The notes under the pieces: generated by a model
The model's database searches: none
What the model was told of the DNA's origin: nothing
The model's input: only the letters and a program-made list of their open reading frames with translations
In this document: positions 25,796 through 35,473 of the stretch, in pieces
Numbering within the stretch: the stretch's first letter is position 1
Layout: each line of letters starts with the position of its first letter
Made by a program: the position numbers and the translations under genes
Assembly (NCBI GenBank): GCA_041686485.1
Contig: JAWLDT010000001.1
Coordinates: 1 to 64,000 of the forward strand
DNA from: PUPG01 sp041686485
Lineage (GTDB): Bacteria; Bacteroidota; Bacteroidia; Bacteroidales; UBA7960
DNA length: 64,000 nucleotides
Direction of reading: 5' to 3'

Positions 25796-27625
25796 ATGGA
25801 AGCCAACAGAAACACGAAGCAGCGGGATAAGCTCAGGCCTGTGATACAAACATTACCGGAAAAGCCCGGCGTATATCAGTTTTACGACCGTCATGGCAAG
25901 GTGATTTATGTGGGGAAGGCCAAGAATTTAAAGAAACGTGTTTCTTCGTATTTTGGGCGTGAACACTATGAGAGCAACCGTGTGCGGCTGATGGTCAGGC
26001 GGGTGGCTGATATCAGGCATATCGTGGTGGATACGGAGATGGATGCCCTGCTGCTGGAGAACAATCTGATCAAAAAATATCAGCCGCGTTATAATGTCCT
26101 TCTGAAAGATGATAAGACCTTTCCCTGGATTTGCATAAAAAATGAGCCCTTCCCACGGATTTTTTCTACCAGGAACCTGGTAAAGGACGGTAGCAAATAT
26201 TTTGGACCTTATGCTTCTGTCCGCATGATGAATGCGCTGCTTGACCTGATCCGTCAGCTTTTTCAATACCGGACATGCCGTCTCCAGCTGACCCCGCAGA
26301 ATATTGCCGCCGGGAAGTTTAAGGTGTGTCTTGAATACCATATCGGCAACTGTAAAGGCCCATGCGAAGGATTGCAGAGCGAGGAAGATTATCAGGCTAC
26401 CATTGATCAGATCGAACAGATATTGAAGGGCAATCTGGGCCATGTGATCTCCGAACTGAAGTCCTTGATGAAAGAATATGCGGCAAAACAGGCGTTTGAG
26501 CGTGCTGCGATGATCAAGGAAAAGATTGTGATGCTGGAAAAGTTTCAAAGCAAATCCACTGTGGTTAATCCTGCGCTGAGCAATGTTGAGGTGTATGCAA
26601 TCATAAGTGACACCGGACATGCTTACGTTAACTATCTGCGGGTGGTAAACGGGGCGATTGTGCAGTCGCATACCATTGAGATAAAAAAGCAGTTGGATGA
26701 ACCTGACGGGGAGCTTCTGGAGATGGCGATTGCTGAGCTCCGGCAGCGTTTTGAAAGTGGAGCAAGGGAACTCATTGTGCCTTTACGCCCAGCTACCGGG
26801 ATTCCCGGCGTGCGATTTATCGTTCCCAAAAAGGGGGACAAGAAAAAGCTGCTGGAGTTATCGGAGCGGAATGCCAAATACTATAAGTTGGAGAGGCAGA
26901 AGCAGAAGGAGCTGGTTGACCCGGCACGACATGGTCGCCGGCTGATGCAACAAATGCAAAAGGATCTTCGGTTAAAAAGTCCCCCCGAACATATCGAATG
27001 TTTTGATGTAAGCAATACGCAGGGCAATTATACGGTAGCTGCCATGGTGGTGTTCCGGGAGGCACGTCCCAGCAAGAAGGAATATCGCCATTATAATATT
27101 CGCACGGTAGAAGGTCCCAATGATTTTGCTTCCATGGAGGAAGCTGTGTTTCGTCGCTACAGGCGGCTTAAGGAAGAAAAGCAGTCCCTGCCACAACTCG
27201 TGGTGGTCGATGGTGGCAAAGGACAACTGAATGCCGCTCTGAAAGCGCTGGATCGATTGGAGCTGAGAGGGGAGCTGTCCATCATCGGTATCGCCAAGCG
27301 TTTGGAAGAGATTTATTTTCCGGGTGACAGCATTCCGCTCTATATCGATAAGAAATCGGAGTCGCTTAAAGTGATCCAGCATATGCGCGATGAGGCACAC
27401 CGGTTTGGGATCACTCACCATCGCCAGCGTCGTCAAAAGGGAAGCATGCAATCACAGCTGTCTGAAATCCAGGGTATAGGGCCGGCAACTGTCCAAATAT
27501 TGTTGCAAACTTTTCATTCAGTGGCCGGAGTTAAGAGAGCGGGTTATGATGATCTTGCAAAAGTAGTAGGGCCCGCAAAAGCCAAAATCCTGCACGCCTA
27601 TTTTTCTGAAGAGAAAAATATGTAA
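25796..27625 (+). CDS. uvrC: UvrABC excinuclease subunit C
   Basis: Nuclease making both incisions around a UvrB-marked lesion. The 609-residue protein has the N-terminal GIY-YIG domain (GVYQFYDRHGKVIYVGKAKNL), a UVR motif near residue 230, the RNase-H-like endonuclease domain (ECFDVSNTQG, VVVDGGKGQL) and a C-terminal double helix-hairpin-helix (IQGIGPATVQ, VVGPAKAKIL). It is 85 bases downstream of the DUF4130 gene in the same direction; the ClC channel gene follows after 12 bases. Confidence 0.97.
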   Translation: MEANRNTKQRDKLRPVIQTLPEKPGVYQFYDRHGKVIYVGKAKNLKKRVSSYFGREHYESNRVRLMVRRVADIRHIVVDTEMDALLLENNLIKKYQPRYNVLLKDDKTFPWICIKNEPFPRIFSTRNLVKDGSKYFGPYASVRMMNALLDLIRQLFQYRTCRLQLTPQNIAAGKFKVCLEYHIGNCKGPCEGLQSEEDYQATIDQIEQILKGNLGHVISELKSLMKEYAAKQAFERAAMIKEKIVMLEKFQSKSTVVNPALSNVEVYAIISDTGHAYVNYLRVVNGAIVQSHTIEIKKQLDEPDGELLEMAIAELRQRFESGARELIVPLRPATGIPGVRFIVPKKGDKKKLLELSERNAKYYKLERQKQKELVDPARHGRRLMQQMQKDLRLKSPPEHIECFDVSNTQGNYTVAAMVVFREARPSKKEYRHYNIRTVEGPNDFASMEEAVFRRYRRLKEEKQSLPQLVVVDGGKGQLNAALKALDRLELRGELSIIGIAKRLEEIYFPGDSIPLYIDKKSESLKVIQHMRDEAHRFGITHHRQRRQKGSMQSQLSEIQGIGPATVQILLQTFHSVAGVKRAGYDDLAKVVGPAKAKILHAYFSEEKNM

Positions 27626-27637
27626 TTTTGTCGGGTT

Positions 27638-29416
27638 ATGGTGAAAAAAAGCTGGATTGATCGGTTTTTAAGGTGGGAAAACAAGAATATCAGCGAAAGA
27701 CAAATGCTGGTGTTCCTGAGTATCTTCATTGGGATTTTTGCTGCCATCGCGGCGGTCGTGCTTAAGACGTCCGTGCATTACCTTGAAAACTGGGTTCGTT
27801 CAGTTCCCGGTGCCTATATGGGAAACTGGTTGTTTTTGTTATTTCCGGTAATAGGTATTCTCATTACGGTTCTCTATGTAAATCGTTTTATCCGTGAAGA
27901 TATCAGTCACGGGGTTTCCAATATCCTGCATGCCATATCCCGTAACAAAGGGGTGATGAAACTGCATAATATCTATTCCTCCATCATTGCCTGTACGTTT
28001 ACCGGGGGGTTGGGCGGTTCTGTCGGGATGGAGGCACCCATCGTATCCACTGGGGCTGCTATTGGTTCCAACATTGCCAAATCAGCCAAAATGGGATTCC
28101 GGCGCACCAGCCTCCTGATAGGTTGCGGTGCCGCCGCTGCGATTGCAGCGATCTTTAAAGCCCCCATCGCCGGCCTTATTTTTTCCCTGGAGGTGCTGAA
28201 GCTCGATCTGACCATGACCTCTCTCATGCCGCTATTGGTCGCAGCTGTAGTGGGAACAATTTTCTCCAGCCTGTTTCTCGGAGAACAGGTAGATTTCCAT
28301 TTTACGCTGCAGGACCCGTTTAACTATTCACATATTCCGTTATATATCTTGCTGGGTATAATAACCGGACTGGTTTCACTCTATTTTATCTGGGTCAATG
28401 AGCAGGTCGAAACAAAAGTAGGCAGAATTGGTCCTACTTACCTCAGGGTATTATATGGGGGTATTTTGTTGGGTGTGCTTATCTTTCTGTTTCCACCGCT
28501 GTTTGGAGAAGGCTACTATTCCATGCGAGGCATTCTGTCAGGACAGCCTGAACAACTATTGGACGATAGCTTTTATGGCCATCTTATTGAGAGCGGCAGC
28601 ATGCTTTTTATAGGCTTTATGGTGCTGGTATTGTTCTTTAAAGCTATTGCCACTTCGCTGACAATCGGTGCGGGTGGTGTCGGCGGGGTATTTGCCCCCA
28701 GCCTCTTTATGGGGGGCATCGCGGGGTTCATTTTCTCACGTACGGCCAACTTTTTCAGTAACCTCAATATTTCTGAGAACAATTTTACGCTTGTGGGGAT
28801 GGCCGGCCTGATTGCCGGGGTCATCCATGCCCCGCTGACGGCCGTATTCCTTATTGCCGAAATCACCGGGGGCTACGAGTTAATTATCCCGCTGATCCTT
28901 GTAGCCTCTATCTCCTATATGACAGTGATCTACTTTAAGCCCTTCTCTTTATATGAAAAAAGACTTGGGGAAAAAGGACACCTGATTACCCACCACAAAG
29001 ATCATGCGGTGCTGACATTGCTTAATGTAGAAAATGTTTTGGAAACCAACTTCGACCAATTGTTGCCGGATCAGACACTTGGTGACCTGGTCAAAGTGAT
29101 CGCGAGAGCCAGTCGAAACATCTTTCCGGTTATTGATGACCAAAAACGGTTTCTCGGTCTGGTTCGCCTGGATGATGTCCGTGAGATTATGTTCGATCAA
29201 AGTCAGTATGACAAACTTACAGTGCGTGACCTGATGATACAACCCAGGGCTACGGTCAACTCCTCCGACAGCATGGAAACCGTCATGCACAAATTCCGGA
29301 ACTCAGGGTTGTGGAATATGGCGGTGGTTGACAATGGTAAATACAAAGGCTTTGTTTCCAGAGCCAATGTGTTTAATATCTATCGTAAGATGCTCATAGA
29401 AGTTTCCGACGTATGA
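27638..29416 (+). CDS. ClC-family chloride channel/transporter with CBS pair
   Basis: Anion channel or Cl-/H+ exchanger of 592 residues with about ten membrane segments. Filter motifs are visible: GGSVGMEAPIVS, whose Glu132 would be the gating glutamate, and GVGGVFAPSLFMGG. Two CBS domains (about 450-590) close the protein and probably bind nucleotides. The usual GxEGP reads GMEAP here. It sits 12 bases after uvrC, likely by chance of operon arrangement. The 51 bases after its stop include GAGC-TTCCAGCTTT, words of the heptamer repeats. Confidence 0.92.
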   Translation: MVKKSWIDRFLRWENKNISERQMLVFLSIFIGIFAAIAAVVLKTSVHYLENWVRSVPGAYMGNWLFLLFPVIGILITVLYVNRFIREDISHGVSNILHAISRNKGVMKLHNIYSSIIACTFTGGLGGSVGMEAPIVSTGAAIGSNIAKSAKMGFRRTSLLIGCGAAAAIAAIFKAPIAGLIFSLEVLKLDLTMTSLMPLLVAAVVGTIFSSLFLGEQVDFHFTLQDPFNYSHIPLYILLGIITGLVSLYFIWVNEQVETKVGRIGPTYLRVLYGGILLGVLIFLFPPLFGEGYYSMRGILSGQPEQLLDDSFYGHLIESGSMLFIGFMVLVLFFKAIATSLTIGAGGVGGVFAPSLFMGGIAGFIFSRTANFFSNLNISENNFTLVGMAGLIAGVIHAPLTAVFLIAEITGGYELIIPLILVASISYMTVIYFKPFSLYEKRLGEKGHLITHHKDHAVLTLLNVENVLETNFDQLLPDQTLGDLVKVIARASRNIFPVIDDQKRFLGLVRLDDVREIMFDQSQYDKLTVRDLMIQPRATVNSSDSMETVMHKFRNSGLWNMAVVDNGKYKGFVSRANVFNIYRKMLIEVSDV

Positions 29417-29467
29417 TGCTCCGAGCTTCCAGCTTTAATAATCATCCCCCTATATGTCAAAATTTCC

Positions 29468-31111
29468 TCAGCCATGGGAGTGCTTTAGCGATTTCAGTTT
29501 GTCGGGAATGTTTTCAGCGGCATCCACAAATGGTAGCAGCACCAGATCGGCTCCCGCTTTTTCCAGCTCTTTGGCCGTTCGCCCGGTATACGAAGTAACG
29601 GCTATACTTCCCCGGAAGCCGGCCAGGTTGAGATATTTTATCAGGGCTTTATTGACCTCTTTGTTTTCCAGACTCGAAATCACACATTGTGCATGTAACG
29701 GCAGGCGCTCGGGCAGATCCGGGTCGTCGGCGTCACCATACCGGGCATAGCGTCCCCGTTTTCGCCACCTCTGTACGGCGCGTGGGTCAAAATCAATTCC
29801 AAACACCTTAAATCCCCTTTCTTCCAGCCGGCAGGCAATGTTGCTGCCATACATACCCAGGCCGAAGATGATCACATCAAAGGTTTCATTAACTTCATCG
29901 CTATCCTGTTCTTCCTGATACGGATGTTTGCGTTCAAAAATACTAAGTAAAGGTGCAATTTTATTGTATATCAGGTGTGAATACATGATAAGGTAAGTAC
30001 TTAGCCCGATGGTTATTAACCCTATCAATGTTATCATACCGAGGGTCTCCTCGTTTATTTGCCCCAGGCTTAATCCCAGTCCGGCAAGAATCAAGGAAAA
30101 CTCAGAAATCTGGGCCACATTAAGGCCTGCCAGGAAACTGGTTCGCTTTCTGTAGCCCATAATACCCAAAATGATCATAACAATGAGGGGGTTTCCTATC
30201 AAGACAAATAGCGACAGGAACATAGCCGGCAAAAACTGTTCGCCCAGCAGCGGTATGTTAACCTGGCTGCCGAGGTGAATAAAAAAGAAGAGCAGCAGGA
30301 AGTCGCGGAGTGTGTTAAGCCTGCTACTAAGCACTTCCCGGTATGTAGAAGCCGACAACGATATGCCGCCAAGGAAAGCACCTACCTCCTTGCTAAACCC
30401 GAGAAAGTCACTGAAAGCGGCCAGGGCAATAGCCCAGGTAATGGCAAATACCAAAAGAAGCTCCGGGATACGGGCCATCATGTGAGTGACCCTGGTCAAC
30501 ACATATCGCATCATCAGGTATACAAAAACCAGCAAGCCTGCTCCCTTGATGATGACAGAAAGGAATTCTTCCCAGACAGTATATTCAGATGGCGTTCCGA
30601 TTGCCGACAGCACGATCATGGCCAGAATAACGACGATGTCCTGTACGATGAGAAAACCAATGGATATCTGCCCGTGCAGGGAATGTATCTCACGCTTGTC
30701 GGACAGAAGCTTTACGATGATGATCGTGGAGGAGAATGTCAGTGCCACAGCAATATAGAGACTGGTCACGGGCTCAAAGCCGAGCCCGATACAGATCAGG
30801 TAACCAAATACTGAGGTGAACAGGACCTGTCCGAGTCCCGAGAACAAAGACACGCGGCCGGTGGAACGGATGAGTGTAACATCCAGTTTGAGTCCTACCA
30901 CGAACAACAGGATGGTGATCCCCATTTCGGATAGCAACTCAATCTTATCAATAGACCTTAGCAGGTCGATGCCATAGGGTCCGACAATGAGACCGACCGC
31001 TATAAATGAAACAATCAGGGGTTGACGTAAAAAGCGGCCAATCAGCCCGGCAATGGCTGCAATCCCTAAAATGGCAGCAAACTCATAAAACGAATTGGAC
31101 ATGGCGTCCAT
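29468..31111 (-). CDS. CPA2-family cation:proton antiporter with RCK domain
   Basis: Monovalent cation/proton antiporter (KefB/YbaL-like) of 547 residues. The first 390 residues hold 11-12 membrane helices. The C-terminal part is an RCK/TrkA-N Rossmann domain with IIFGLGMYGSNIA and a conserved acidic GIDFD that binds NAD(H) or nucleotides. K+ or Na+ preference is not decidable. The gene is convergent with the ClC gene and lies 30 bases after suhB, probably in the mtaB-suhB-antiporter transcription unit. Confidence 0.9.
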   Translation of the reverse strand: MDAMSNSFYEFAAILGIAAIAGLIGRFLRQPLIVSFIAVGLIVGPYGIDLLRSIDKIELLSEMGITILLFVVGLKLDVTLIRSTGRVSLFSGLGQVLFTSVFGYLICIGLGFEPVTSLYIAVALTFSSTIIIVKLLSDKREIHSLHGQISIGFLIVQDIVVILAMIVLSAIGTPSEYTVWEEFLSVIIKGAGLLVFVYLMMRYVLTRVTHMMARIPELLLVFAITWAIALAAFSDFLGFSKEVGAFLGGISLSASTYREVLSSRLNTLRDFLLLFFFIHLGSQVNIPLLGEQFLPAMFLSLFVLIGNPLIVMIILGIMGYRKRTSFLAGLNVAQISEFSLILAGLGLSLGQINEETLGMITLIGLITIGLSTYLIMYSHLIYNKIAPLLSIFERKHPYQEEQDSDEVNETFDVIIFGLGMYGSNIACRLEERGFKVFGIDFDPRAVQRWRKRGRYARYGDADDPDLPERLPLHAQCVISSLENKEVNKALIKYLNLAGFRGSIAVTSYTGRTAKELEKAGADLVLLPFVDAAENIPDKLKSLKHSHG

Positions 31112-31141
31112 AGTATAGATGTTGCTATAAGGTTGATAACA

Positions 31142-31954
31142 CTATGATGAATTATTCTGATCAAAACATTGATTGAGTTGTTTCATCAGTTCCTTGTAAA
31201 CACCCATATTGCTGGCTATGATCTCTTTACCGAACAGGTAATTGTCTTTCCCGGCGAAATCGGAAACTTTTCCGCCGGCCTCCTGAACGATCAAACTTCC
31301 TGCGGCTACATCCCACGGACTCAGACTGTATTCAAAAAAACCTTCGAAGCGACCGCAGGCAACATAAGCCAGATCAACGGCAGCGCTACCGATACGCCTT
31401 ACACCCCGTGTGTTTTGCAGACACCATATAAACAATTTCATATAATCATCCAGCCTGCTGTAATCATAATATGGAAAGCCTGTAGCCAGTAAACTATTCT
31501 GAAGCGAGGCCGCTGAAGATACCTTGATGGGATGGCCGTTGAGCCAGGCACCACCGCCGCGCCAGGCATAAAAACATTCGTTCTTGTTAATCTCATATAC
31601 AACACCGCTGATCAGCTGATCACCCTTCATTAATGCGATGGACACACTAAAACAGGGAATACCGTGGATGTAATTGGTGGTTCCGTCAAGCGGGTCAACA
31701 ATCCATTTGTATTCATTCCCTTCCTTCCGGATGCTGTTTTCTTCAACAATAAAACCGGCATCCGGCATCATCCTTATCAATGATGAAATAATACGCTGCT
31801 CCGCGGTTTTGTCAACATAGGTTACAAAACTGTTGACATCTTTGTCAAAGATATCCGATGTCTGAATCTTCGGTAGCTCTGCAAGGATAAAATCCCCGGC
31901 GTCAATCGCTATTTCACAAACCTTCTCGGTTATGTCATCAATGTTTCTCATCAT
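31142..31954 (-). CDS. suhB: inositol monophosphatase family protein
   Basis: Mg2+-dependent phosphatase of 270 residues. It has both metal-site motifs: IVEENS (Glu pair) and WIVDPLDGTTNYIHG, then SPWDVAAGSLIVQEAGG. In bacteria, SuhB also acts in rRNA transcription, so the substrate is open (inositol-1-phosphate or other sugar phosphates). Its first codon overlaps the mtaB stop by 4 bases (ATGA), which indicates translational coupling. Confidence 0.92.
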   Translation of the reverse strand: MMRNIDDITEKVCEIAIDAGDFILAELPKIQTSDIFDKDVNSFVTYVDKTAEQRIISSLIRMMPDAGFIVEENSIRKEGNEYKWIVDPLDGTTNYIHGIPCFSVSIALMKGDQLISGVVYEINKNECFYAWRGGGAWLNGHPIKVSSAASLQNSLLATGFPYYDYSRLDDYMKLFIWCLQNTRGVRRIGSAAVDLAYVACGRFEGFFEYSLSPWDVAAGSLIVQEAGGKVSDFAGKDNYLFGKEIIASNMGVYKELMKQLNQCFDQNNSS

Positions 31955-33243
31955 ACAATATAAACTCCGTTTTCGTCCTGTTTGTTCAGGATAACAGGCT
32001 CAATCGTATTTACTTTTTCAGGTTGAAAAGTTGTTTTTGTTTTGATATAGTTCTCGCTAAACCCATACATATAATCCCCGTGCCGGATTTTTTCCCAAAG
32101 AACGTTGGTTTTCAACCCTTTTTGTTTGTTCAGGAACTGTGTTTTCTTCTCTTTAGAAAGCCTTTGCATGATTTTGGACCGTTCTTTTCGTTTGTCCGGA
32201 GAAACCTGTTGCGGGCTCTTCATCGCTCTGGTATGTTCCCGTTCGCTGTAAGGGAAAACATGCAGGTAAGAAACGTCTGTTTGTTCAATAAACCGGCGGG
32301 AGGTTTCAAAGTCTTCTTCCGTTTCGGTGGGATATCCTACAATGAGATCCGCAGCAATACATGCATGGGGAATATGTTGTCTGATTACAGCCACCCTGTT
32401 TGCAAACAGCTCTGTGTTATATCGGCGCCCCATATCTCTCAGGATTTTGTCACTCCCCGACTGCAGCGGGATATGAAAATGAGGCATGAGCCTGGGTTCA
32501 TCGGCGACCAGATGAATGATGTCGTCATGGAGAAGGTCGGGTTCTATGGAGGATAATCGGATTCGACCCGGGCCGTCAAGCTTGATCAGCTCCTGAAGCA
32601 GCCCGAAAAAAGTTTCTCCATGGGGTTTACCAAAGTCGCCAATATTAACACCGGTCAGCACCATTTCTTTCATGCCGCTGGTGGCTATCAACCTGGCAGT
32701 GGCCAGCGTATCCCTGATCGTATCGCTGCGGCTTGGTCCGCGGGCAAGCGGAATGGTGCAATAGGCACATTTGTAATCGCATCCATCCTGGATCTTGAAA
32801 AATGAACGGGTGCGATTCCCCAGTGAATATGTTGGCACAAAGGTGGCCGAAGCTTCTTTTTTCCCTGGGTCTATAATCCGCTCTGCAGTTCTGTCTTCTA
32901 AATGATTGAGATGCGCTGGTAGCTGATACTTTTCTGTGTTTCCCAGAACCATGCTTACGCCGGGGACCGCCATGAGTTCCCCGGGGCTGATTTCAGAATA
33001 ACAGCCCATTACAACCACATGCGCGGAAGGATTGGTTTTCATCGCCTGACGTACAAGACCCCTGGTACGTTTGTCCGCATTTTTTGTCACCGTGCAGGAA
33101 TGAATTACGTAGATGTCTGCCGGCTCGTTAAATCCGACCTGCTTGTAAGCATGTCCATTAAACTGCCTGCTGATCGCCTCTGTTTCGCTAAAATTCAACT
33201 TGCAGCCCAGCGTCTCAAAAGCAATGGTTTTTGGTTTGTTCAT
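31951..33243 (-). CDS. mtaB: tRNA t6A37 methylthiotransferase
   Basis: Radical SAM methylthiotransferase that converts t6A to ms2t6A at position 37 of tRNAs reading ANN codons. The 430-residue protein has the N-terminal UPF0004 domain (ETLGCKLNFSE) with its three cluster cysteines, the radical SAM motif CDYKCAYC and a TRAM-like C-terminus. CKLN rather than CQMN separates it from MiaB. The ATG at 33241-33243 is chosen because the promoter box at 33262-33269 overlaps the earlier TTG; the ATG at 33250-33252 is an alternative. Confidence 0.93.
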   Translation of the reverse strand: MNKPKTIAFETLGCKLNFSETEAISRQFNGHAYKQVGFNEPADIYVIHSCTVTKNADKRTRGLVRQAMKTNPSAHVVVMGCYSEISPGELMAVPGVSMVLGNTEKYQLPAHLNHLEDRTAERIIDPGKKEASATFVPTYSLGNRTRSFFKIQDGCDYKCAYCTIPLARGPSRSDTIRDTLATARLIATSGMKEMVLTGVNIGDFGKPHGETFFGLLQELIKLDGPGRIRLSSIEPDLLHDDIIHLVADEPRLMPHFHIPLQSGSDKILRDMGRRYNTELFANRVAVIRQHIPHACIAADLIVGYPTETEEDFETSRRFIEQTDVSYLHVFPYSEREHTRAMKSPQQVSPDKRKERSKIMQRLSKEKKTQFLNKQKGLKTNVLWEKIRHGDYMYGFSENYIKTKTTFQPEKVNTIEPVILNKQDENGVYIV

Positions 33244-33261
33244 AGCTGTCATTTTCAACCG

Positions 33262-33269
33262 CAAAGTTA
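33262..33269 (-). promoter_or_regulatory. -7 box of mtaB
   Basis: The minus strand reads TAACTTTG, a TAnnTTTG match. The -33 region offers only GTTTAG. The implied transcript starts a few bases before the ATG, so the leader is very short. Confidence 0.45.
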
Positions 33270-33319
33270 CGGATTTGAAATGGCATATCTAAACGGGTTT
33301 ATTGTCATAATAAGTTTGT

Positions 33320-33327
33320 TACCTTTG
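33320..33327 (+). promoter_or_regulatory. -7 box of the outer-membrane-like gene
   Basis: TACCTTTG fits TAnnTTTG, 48 bases before the ATG. The -33 element is weak (TTTA about 18 bases upstream). Confidence 0.4.
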
Positions 33328-33375
33328 CCTTAGAATCAAATTGTATTGGGTACCATTCAATAAAACATCCAGCTT

Positions 33376-33945
33376 ATGAAAGTACGGTATATTGTATTGT
33401 TTTTTATGTTTATTGGTCTGCTATTGTTTACACCTGCCAGGACATATGGTGATGGCTCGGATTTCCGGGAAGCACGTATTGTTGGAGGGGGATTATCACT
33501 CAACTATACCTATGGATATGTTGGGAGTCGAAGCCTGCGTGTGCCGCCGGTGGTGGCTTATGTCGAAATCGGTGTACATGAGAGAATAACTGTCGGTCCA
33601 TTTTTCGGATACAGCCGTTGGAGCTATCCGGCCCGTACCCACTCATTTGTCAATGTGGGAGGCCGGGCCAGCTTTCACCTGAGCCCTTTTCTGAATGAGG
33701 TGCTGGATGCGAATATTGATGTAAATGAGTTTGATATCTATGCAGCCATGTTTTCCGGCCTTGAGCTCCGCATACATGGCCCTTCCGCAGAAGATAACTC
33801 AGGGAGCTATATCGACAATACCCGGTTGTTTCTCGGCCCGGTGGCGGGTTTAAGGTATAACTTTTCGGATAATATCGGTGTCTTTTCAGAGATGGGACGA
33901 GGTGCTCTTGGGGCACTGACAATCGGTATTTCGTTGCATCTGTAA
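33376..33945 (+). CDS. probable outer-membrane beta-barrel protein, function unknown
   Basis: A 189-residue protein with a signal peptide (cleavage near ARTYG), alternating hydrophobic strands such as VVAYVEIGVHERITVGPFFGY and FLGPVAGLRYNFSDNIGVFSEMG, and a C-terminal strand TIGISLHL. This matches a small 8-stranded barrel (OmpA/OmpW-like) by pattern only. I do not recognise a specific family. It has its own -7 box, so it is likely monocistronic. Confidence 0.65.
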   Translation: MKVRYIVLFFMFIGLLLFTPARTYGDGSDFREARIVGGGLSLNYTYGYVGSRSLRVPPVVAYVEIGVHERITVGPFFGYSRWSYPARTHSFVNVGGRASFHLSPFLNEVLDANIDVNEFDIYAAMFSGLELRIHGPSAEDNSGSYIDNTRLFLGPVAGLRYNFSDNIGVFSEMGRGALGALTIGISLHL

Positions 33946-34025
33946 GTATGGGGCTGACTCTTTGCCACTACTAACCCGGGTTTTCTGCCGCTATTAAACC
34001 GGGGGCAATAACTTCATGCCTGGGT

Positions 34026-35447
34026 TTAAGGCACTATTAGTCTGACATGCCAGCTTTCCTCCGAACTTGTTAAGCGGACAATGTATATCCCCGAATCCAT
34101 GTCACGTGTATCCAGAGGAATACGGTAATTACCTGCATGCCAGGCGGGAATGTCTATATTCCGGATGGTATTTCCCCTGCTGTCAAAAATCCTGAGGGAG
34201 TAATTGTCCCTGCGGTTAATCATAAAGGATATCATGACAACGTCTGATGCAGGATTCGGTTGCACATGCAAAGCATCATTTGTTATCGCACTCCCAGGCT
34301 CTACTGTGTTTGTATCATTTCCGTCATCACCATTTTCATCGTCATCACCGTTTTCATCGTCGTCTTCTTCCTGGGCATAAAACGGAGGCAGTTGGTTGGT
34401 AATGCAGTGTATGGCGCCCTCCCATTGTATCATGGCATCGGCATTGATACCTATAATTTCTTTATCGGGTAACAGCGACTGGTAAGTATGAAGCGCTAAG
34501 GAATCATTCGGATGGTCATAAACAGGTACAAGTACCGCGTCATTGACAATAAAGCTGTTGATATAGGTCTTCCAGTTCTCAGCTTTGGGTATCTGTTCGA
34601 TCTGGTATGTTTTACCTTCAGGATGATCAATGGCTTGAAGTGCCGCATAATTATTTTCGAGCACATAGTGGTCATGGTGCCCTTCATCAACACTACTGAT
34701 AATAAAACTCGTGTCGTTCAACAACTTAATCTGCATGTCAAGATGTCCCCAATAATCGTCTACCAGGTCGTTAAAGATAAATATAGACTCGATGCCCATG
34801 TAGGATTCAAGGATGGTATCAATGTCGGATTGGGGTATGTTCTGATTGTTGGTATATAGCCGCTGGGTAGCAAAAAGGCGGTTATGGTTATCGACCAGAT
34901 AATTACCACCGTCAAAGATAATATGGGAGAAGTCATAGTAATTCAGCTCCCAAAAGCCGGCCAATCGTTCGGGCAGGTCCTGGTCGCCGTGTCCTGTAGC
35001 CAGATCATCAAATCCGACAAAAGCCAGGGTGTCATTGTCATAAATACTGAATGGCCCGTGATCCCTGATCCATATACGGTCGCCATAGACATCAATAAAA
35101 ACAATATCCGAGATGGTCACGTCATGATCTTCCAGGTTATTGATCATATCCATTTCATGCGTTTGGTTATTGGTTTGCATAAAAACCGTGGCCCTGGGTT
35201 GTATGTGTTCGATTACAGCGGTGGCAATTTGATCGTAAGCGGGATTGTTATATGGGTTCCAATACATTACCACGCCAGCCACGCTGTCATATTCCGGTAT
35301 TGTAGTCGGGTTAACCGGTACATCGGTGTGGCGTTCATGCTGAAAGGCAAGCGTTAGCGGAAGGCCAAGGATAAGAAGGATAGATGTAAGAATAGTCCGT
35401 TGTATGGATCGTTGACCTGAAGTGTGCGGTTTGGTGCTGCAATGCAT
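34026..35447 (-). CDS. exported arginine/agmatine deiminase-family protein with T9SS sorting domain
   Basis: A 473-residue secreted guanidino-group deiminase. Order: signal peptide (1-35), PAD_porph/agmatine deiminase domain (about 48-360), an Asp/Glu/Asn/Gly-rich linker (361-380), and a type A T9SS C-terminal domain (about 390-473) with VQPNPASD and GIYIVRL. Active-site residues fall at Asp129 (WIRDH), His235 and Asp237 (GHLDM), Asn297 and Cys348 (GAIHCIT), close to the numbering known for Porphyromonas gingivalis PPAD. I do not find counterparts of the PPAD arginines that grip the peptide C-terminus, so agmatine or another small guanidine may be the substrate. Confidence 0.88.
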   Translation of the reverse strand: MHCSTKPHTSGQRSIQRTILTSILLILGLPLTLAFQHERHTDVPVNPTTIPEYDSVAGVVMYWNPYNNPAYDQIATAVIEHIQPRATVFMQTNNQTHEMDMINNLEDHDVTISDIVFIDVYGDRIWIRDHGPFSIYDNDTLAFVGFDDLATGHGDQDLPERLAGFWELNYYDFSHIIFDGGNYLVDNHNRLFATQRLYTNNQNIPQSDIDTILESYMGIESIFIFNDLVDDYWGHLDMQIKLLNDTSFIISSVDEGHHDHYVLENNYAALQAIDHPEGKTYQIEQIPKAENWKTYINSFIVNDAVLVPVYDHPNDSLALHTYQSLLPDKEIIGINADAMIQWEGAIHCITNQLPPFYAQEEDDDENGDDDENGDDGNDTNTVEPGSAITNDALHVQPNPASDVVMISFMINRRDNYSLRIFDSRGNTIRNIDIPAWHAGNYRIPLDTRDMDSGIYIVRLTSSEESWHVRLIVP

Positions 35448-35473
35448 GATGAATAGCAGGATCTATTGTCAAT

